Assembly: GCF_900107965.1 (NCBI RefSeq) | Contig: NZ_FNVU01000025.1 | Span: forward strand, 1-64,000 | Direction of reading: 5' to 3' | DNA from: Actinacidiphila yanglinensis | GTDB taxonomy: Bacteria > Actinomycetota > Actinomycetes > Streptomycetales > Streptomycetaceae | DNA: 64,000 nucleotides | Part shown: positions 60,324 through 64,000 of the stretch, one piece after another | Numbering within the stretch: position 1 is the first letter of the stretch | Layout: each line of letters starts with the position of its first letter | Translations under genes and position numbers: made by a program | Notes under the pieces: model-generated | What the model saw: the letters and a program-made list of their open reading frames with translations, nothing else | Database searches by the model: none | What the model was told of the DNA's origin: nothing

Positions 60324-61184
60324 GTGAGGACAAGCAACCCGATCTTCTCCCGCTGGGGTGCCGCACGCGCCGCACGCCCGGCCGGCGGGTATCCGCCCCG
60401 GCAGCCGGCCGCCCCGCTCGGCGACCGGCCGGCGGGCGGCGGCCTGGGCGTCGCCACCGTGCCGGACCTCGGCACCGCCGTCGACGCGCGGGCCACCCGG
60501 GCCACCATGACCATGGACGACGTCGTCGTCCACACCGCGGCGACCGTCGGCACGGCGGCCCTGGCGGCGGTGCTGTCCTGGCTGCTGCTGCCCGTCGACG
60601 AGGCGAACCTCGGCCGGTCCTACGGCATCGCCGTGAGCGCCGCGCTGGTCGCCTTCGTCCTGTCGCTGGTCCAGTCGTTCAGGCGGACGCCGGTACCCGC
60701 GCTGATCCTCGGGTACGCCGCCCTGGAGGGGGTCTTCCTCGGCGTCCTGTCCAGCGCGATCTCGACCTACGTCGCACCGGGCGTGGTCGAACAGGCGGTG
60801 CTCGGCACCTTCGCGGTCGCCGGAGGGGTGCTCCTCGCGTACCGGCGCGGCTGGATCCGCGTCACCCGCACCTTCGCCGGGTTCGTCGGCGCCGCCGCCA
60901 CCGGCTTCGTCCTGCTGCTGGTCGCCGACAGCCTCTTTTCCGCCTTCGGCGCGGGCAACGGCCTCGGCTTCCACGGCGGCGGCCTCGGCGCCGCCTTCGC
61001 GATCGTCGGCGTCCTGCTCGGCGCGGCCTTCCTCGCCCTGGACTTCCGGCAGGTGGAGGACGCCGTCGCGAGCGGGGCACCGCGCGAGCAGGCGTGGCTG
61101 GCCGCCTTCGGCCTCACCATGACCCTGGTGTGGATCTACCTGGAGGTACTGCGCGTGGTCACGATCTTCACCAGCAACGACTGA
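60324..61184 (+). CDS. Bax inhibitor-1/YccA family membrane protein
   Basis: A 286-residue protein from a GTG with AGGAGG upstream. After a Pro/Gly-rich N-terminus (about 70 residues) come seven hydrophobic helices (from ALAAVLSWLLLPV to LVWIYLEVLRVVTIF). The pattern LVQSFRRTPVPALILGYAALEGVFLGVLS and the C-terminal FLALDFRQVEDAV match the Bax-inhibitor-1/YccA family of small-ion-channel-like membrane proteins. The promoter carries the 21-bp operator. Confidence 0.9.
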   Translation: MRTSNPIFSRWGAARAARPAGGYPPRQPAAPLGDRPAGGGLGVATVPDLGTAVDARATRATMTMDDVVVHTAATVGTAALAAVLSWLLLPVDEANLGRSYGIAVSAALVAFVLSLVQSFRRTPVPALILGYAALEGVFLGVLSSAISTYVAPGVVEQAVLGTFAVAGGVLLAYRRGWIRVTRTFAGFVGAAATGFVLLLVADSLFSAFGAGNGLGFHGGGLGAAFAIVGVLLGAAFLALDFRQVEDAVASGAPREQAWLAAFGLTMTLVWIYLEVLRVVTIFTSND

Positions 61185-61211
61185 CCTCTCCCGGTCCAGG
61201 ACCGGTATCCC

Positions 61212-61256
61212 ACGCCCGGAGGGGGCATGCGCACCGCGCATGCCCCCTCCGGGCGT
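61212..61256 (+). terminator. 21-bp perfect hairpin after the Bax-inhibitor-like gene
   Basis: Arms at 61212-61232 and 61236-61256 are exact reverse complements (ACGCCCGGAGGGGGCATGCG plus one pair) with a 3-base loop, 28 bases after the stop. A very strong stem without a T-run. Confidence 0.75.
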
Positions 61257-61304
61257 CCGGCCGTGCTCCTTCGCGGGCGGCCGCCGGCCAGGGCCCGCGG
61301 CGGG

Positions 61305-61508
61305 TCAACGGCGCCGTCGCCCGGGGGCGAGCGCGACGGCCGCCGCGCACACGACCGACCCGAACAGCAGCCCGCCCCACGGCAGCGCGCCGATCGCGTG
61401 ATTCCGGAACACGCCGTAGCCGAGGGAGCCGAGCGCGCCGCCCGCGAAGAAGCACGCGAAGGCGCGGAGTGCGGTCCACCCTCTCGGGTGGGCGAGGCGT
61501 GAGGTCAC
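61305..61508 (-). CDS. Small membrane protein, probably leaderless
   Basis: A 67-residue protein from a GTG at 61508: basic start (TSRLAHPRGWTALR), helix FACFFAGGALGSLGYGVF, loop NHAIGALPWG, helix LLFGSVVCAAAVALAPG and an RRRR tail. GATACT lies seven bases before the GTG, as in a leaderless promoter. No family is recognised. Longer frames upstream are not supported. Confidence 0.5.
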   Translation of the reverse strand: MTSRLAHPRGWTALRAFACFFAGGALGSLGYGVFRNHAIGALPWGGLLFGSVVCAAAVALAPGRRRR

Positions 61509-61837
61509 GGCAGGCAGTATCGCCGCGGCCTGGCCGCGGGCGCGACGGTACGGACGTGAACGCGCCGACGAGCGGGCGGACTTGAGCGTACGGGCACGAC
61601 CGTGTTGACGTGAGCGTACGGACGAGGGCGCGGACATGACCGTACGAGCCCCCCGAGGGCGAACGCGTCGCGCAGGCAACCCCGTTGGGCCGGGGAGACG
61701 AGCGCCGCACGGCACCTCGCCCTCGCGACGAAGCCCACCCGGCAACGAAAACGTCCCGGCCCGCGCCGGTGGGCGCGGGCCGGGACGGGTCCGGGTGAGA
61801 GGAGTTGCTCAGGTCGCCGAGGTCGTCGGCGGCCGGG
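61509..61837. other. Intergenic region with repeated GAGCGTACGG and a terminator
   Basis: About 330 bases. GAGCGTACGGGC (61584) and GAGCGTACGGAC (61612) repeat 28 bases apart, flanked by related GGTACGGAC (61547) and ACCGTACGAG (61639). The right end carries the tannase terminator. No gene is supported. Confidence 0.35.
61753..61786 (-). terminator. 15-bp intrinsic terminator of the tannase gene
   Basis: GTCCCGGCCCGCGCC and GGCGCGGGCCGGGAC form a perfect stem with a 4-base loop. Read leftward it is followed by GTTTTCGTT, a T-rich tract, 50 bases after the tannase stop. Confidence 0.85.
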
Positions 61838-63463
61838 TCAGTGCCGGGACGGGAGGACGCAGCGGAAGCTGGAGGCGACGGCCGGGTCACCGTGGCCGTT
61901 GTAGCGGGAGACCTCCGGGTAGCTGCACAGGTTGCGGCTGACGCTCTGCCCGGAGGCGTTGATCAGCGTGGCGGGCAGGGTCTGCGGGGCCTTGCCGTGC
62001 TCGACCCACGCGGTCAGCGCGCCGAGCCCGTCGGTCGAGCCGTCCTGGCCGTTGAGACCGCAGTGGCTGGTGCCCGGGGCGAGGAAGAGGCGGTAGAAGT
62101 CGTCGACCTTCTGCGAGCCGCCCATCTTCTGGTCGACCTGCTGGCGGTAGGCCACGGTGCCCTGGGCGGGGATGTACTGGTCGGACTCACCGTGCCAGGT
62201 CAGGAGCTTGCCGCCGGCCTTGCGGAACCCCGACAGGTCGGGGTCGTCGGAGCCGATGACCTTGTCGTACTCGGCCTCGGACTGCTTGAACAGCTGCGTG
62301 AACCGGCTGTAGGTGATCTTCGACAGGTCCAGCGAGGGGTTCTTCGCCACCCAGAGCTTGACCCAGTCGGCGGGCACCTGGAAGGGCGCTCCGGCGACGT
62401 TGCCGTTCGCGTCGGGCTGGGTGAGACCCGCAAGTCCCGTCAGGTCGGCGCCGATCGGCACACCGGACCACAGCTTCTTGCCCGACGTGGTGCGCGGGCC
62501 GTCCCAGATCTTGCGGACCACGGTGGCGTCGGCCGCCGTGATGGTCAGCGTCTTGCCGTTGCACTCCACCGTGGTCCCGATGAGCTTGCGGGGGTCGAAG
62601 TCGCAGCGGTTCGGGTCCTCGATCAGCCCGTCCTTGACGCCGTCGAGCGGGTCGCAGGCCTTGACCGCCGCTGCGGTGAAGGCGTTGAACTCGCAGGTGG
62701 TCGGGAAGGTCTTCTCGTTGTTCATGACGACCTGCGGCCACAAGGTGGCCACCTCGAACTCGTCCCAGTTGACGGCCGGGGCGTCCGCGAGGATGCCGTC
62801 GTAGTCGTCGGGGTACTGCTGGGCCTCCACGTAGCCCTCGCGCCCACCGGTGGAGCAGCCGTTGAAGTAGGAGTACGTCGGGCCCTTGCCGTAGATCCCG
62901 TCCACGACCTCCTTGCCGACGATCGACGCCTCGTGCTGGGAACGGGAGGCGAAGTTCTGCAGCAGCGCGGTGTTGACCTTGCCCTTGCTGTTCAGGGCCC
63001 AGCTCGTGTCGAGGGCGTCCCCGACCCCGGCGTCGGTGCTGACACCGGCGTAGCCGCTCTTGACGGCGTTGCCCAGGCCGACCCCGTTGTCGCCGGCCAG
63101 GTAGGCGCTGCCGCCCAGGGCCTCGAAGCGGCCGTTCCAGCCGCTGACGGGCAGCCAGGTCTGCACCTTGGCGTGGTCGCCGTCGCCCGGGTGGGTGAGG
63201 GTGACGGTCACGTCGCAGTAGGCGGGGACACCCGTGGCCGAGCCGCCGAGGACGCCGGTTCCCTGAATGGTGCCGCCCGCCTCGGCGACCGCCGTCACGG
63301 ACTCGACCTTGGTGCCCGACGGCGCCTTCACGGACGGCGCCGAGCAGGAGAAGGGGGCGGGGGTGAGGGTGGCGGCGTGCGGCTCGGCGGACGCGCTCGG
63401 CAGGTACACCACCGCCGCGGCCAGCGGCACGCCCGCCGCGAGGACGGTCAGCAGTCGTTTCAT
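61838..63463 (-). CDS. Tannase/feruloyl esterase family protein
   Basis: A 541-residue secreted esterase. The signal peptide MKRLLTVLAAGVPLAAAVVY ends near ASAEP. The nucleophile elbow is NGCSTGGREG (Ser204), with Asp in HGESDQYIPAQGT and His in GTSHCG; Cys residues before Ser and after His are typical of the paired-Cys tannase fold. It hydrolyses tannin or feruloyl esters in plant material. GGAGAG precedes the ATG. A perfect CACATGTG palindrome and a 21-bp operator lie upstream, and a strong terminator follows. Confidence 0.92.
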   Translation of the reverse strand: MKRLLTVLAAGVPLAAAVVYLPSASAEPHAATLTPAPFSCSAPSVKAPSGTKVESVTAVAEAGGTIQGTGVLGGSATGVPAYCDVTVTLTHPGDGDHAKVQTWLPVSGWNGRFEALGGSAYLAGDNGVGLGNAVKSGYAGVSTDAGVGDALDTSWALNSKGKVNTALLQNFASRSQHEASIVGKEVVDGIYGKGPTYSYFNGCSTGGREGYVEAQQYPDDYDGILADAPAVNWDEFEVATLWPQVVMNNEKTFPTTCEFNAFTAAAVKACDPLDGVKDGLIEDPNRCDFDPRKLIGTTVECNGKTLTITAADATVVRKIWDGPRTTSGKKLWSGVPIGADLTGLAGLTQPDANGNVAGAPFQVPADWVKLWVAKNPSLDLSKITYSRFTQLFKQSEAEYDKVIGSDDPDLSGFRKAGGKLLTWHGESDQYIPAQGTVAYRQQVDQKMGGSQKVDDFYRLFLAPGTSHCGLNGQDGSTDGLGALTAWVEHGKAPQTLPATLINASGQSVSRNLCSYPEVSRYNGHGDPAVASSFRCVLPSRH

Positions 63464-63835
63464 TCGCTTCTCTCCAAGGAATAGGTGTGCAACCGGCGAT
63501 GCCGACACATGTGCACGATGCATGTTACGTGAGTGCCGGGTCACGGGCCCGCCGCAGAGGCGATCTGCGCGCATGTAACCAATGACCTGGGACAAAGAAT
63601 CAAAGTGGCTTGGTTCCCCGAAGCCTTCGGCCTCACAGTATCACCTGTTAAGCAGGTGATAAAAGGGGGAGCTCTCGGTGTGTCGGGACGGGGCGTCCCG
63701 ACCAGAGTCCACTGTGGCCGGGCCCCGTCCTCCGCCACCACCGTCAAGTGACTGCCGGCGACGGGGGACCCGGCCGCGCCCCCGTCGGGTCATCCGACCG
63801 CCGCGGGCCGAGTCCTGTGCACACGTGTGGCGCAA
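63464..63835. other. Upstream region of the tannase gene
   Basis: About 370 bases. It has CACATGTG (63506-63513), a CCGAAGCCTTCGG hairpin, the 21-bp operator at 63640 and GTCAAGTGAC at 63743. CACACGTGTG (63820-63829) lies near the right-edge gene. No further gene is supported. Confidence 0.45.
63640..63660. promoter_or_regulatory. 21-bp operator (ATCACC-N9-GGTGAT) upstream of tannase
   Basis: ATCACCTG and CAGGTGAT flank TTAAG: perfect 8-bp arms, the most symmetrical copy in the window. It is 177 bases before the tannase start codon; no plus-strand gene starts next to it. Confidence 0.55.
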
Positions 63836-64000
63836 CTACGCGCGCCACATGTTGTCGAACGCGGCGTCCTCGACCTCCCGCCGCAGCCGCAGCGCCTCCA
63901 GGTCGGTGACCGCGTCCCCGACGGCGGCCAGTACGGTCGCCACCGCGTCGCCGGCCGGGTCCTCGGTCCCATCTCCGGCTACGTCCGCGGTCGCGTCCTG
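63836..64000 (-). CDS. C-terminal fragment of an unidentified protein (cut by right edge)
   Basis: The last 54 codons of a gene that enters from the right: an acidic Ala/Asp-rich stretch (DATADVAGDGTEDPAGDAVATV) and a C-terminal helix (VTDLEALRLRREVEDAAFDNMWRA) before TAG at 63836-63838. Third positions are GC-rich. The family cannot be recognised from this piece. Confidence 0.5.
   Translation of the reverse strand, partial: QDATADVAGDGTEDPAGDAVATVLAAVGDAVTDLEALRLRREVEDAAFDNMWRA

Noticed and set aside
63533..63751. Plus-strand small gene upstream of tannase
   Set aside because: It spans the 21-bp operator, has no ribosome-binding site and shows no protein-like pattern.
1..64000. tRNA, rRNA, CRISPR arrays, insertion sequences
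   Set aside because: I saw no cloverleaf with CCA-type ends, no rRNA stretches, no spaced repeats and no transposase or integrase motif.

Overview
This 64-kb window is very GC-rich and reads as the chromosome arm (or a linear replicon) of a Streptomyces-type actinomycete. The reasons are strong GC bias at third codon positions, a tap-tpg pair (the telomere replication proteins of linear Streptomyces replicons), an SsgA-family sporulation protein, SARP, XRE/NB-ARC and LuxR/AAA regulators, and the absence of core housekeeping operons apart from a probable second peptide deformylase.

Layout. 1-8.7 kb is a type VII (ESX) secretion locus: EccC (cut by the left edge), three or four WXG100-like proteins, a beta-helix/AAA chaperone protein interrupted by a frameshift, EccD and a YbaB-like protein. 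It is followed by a membrane-anchored ricin-type lectin, a SnoaL-like protein and a membrane Ser/Thr kinase. 12-20.9 kb carries a molybdopterin oxidoreductase with its cytochrome b, a P450 divergent from a BBE-type flavoprotein, a CGNR zinc-finger protein, a SARP regulator and a second YbaB-like protein. 21-27 kb holds hydrolases, a GMC oxidoreductase, an SRPBCC protein and an SDR/TetR pair that share an operator. 27.1-30 kb is tap-tpg. 30-37 kb holds an XRE/NB-ARC/TPR regulator, catalase plus ankyrin protein, a macrolide-type glycosyltransferase and small proteins. 37-45 kb has two LLM flavoproteins, a methyltransferase, an MFS exporter, a TetR with paired palindromes, hydrolases and an SRPBCC protein. 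45-64 kb holds a PoxB-type enzyme, a creatininase, a second copy of the BBE flavoprotein, peptide deformylase, a LuxR/AAA regulator, an ECF sigma factor, several alpha/beta hydrolases, an SsgA-like protein, a Bax-inhibitor-like membrane protein, tannase and a fragment at the right edge.

The most interesting pattern is regulatory. A 21-bp inverted repeat (GTCACC-N9-GGTGAC) occurs eight times at six promoters spread over 51 kb. In one case it directly abuts the start codon of the CGNR zinc-finger gene, and at two loci it occurs as pairs exactly 40 bp apart. A second, looser palindrome family (ACACATGTGT / ACACGTGT / ACATACGTATGT) lies in most intergenic regions. A third 47-bp element is shared by only two promoters. 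These suggest local or global regulons that I cannot assign to a known regulator.

Three conserved genes (beta-helix/AAA, an esterase and a methyltransferase) each carry a single-base frameshift, and the MFS gene runs in frame into the methyltransferase. These may be sequencing errors or gene decay.
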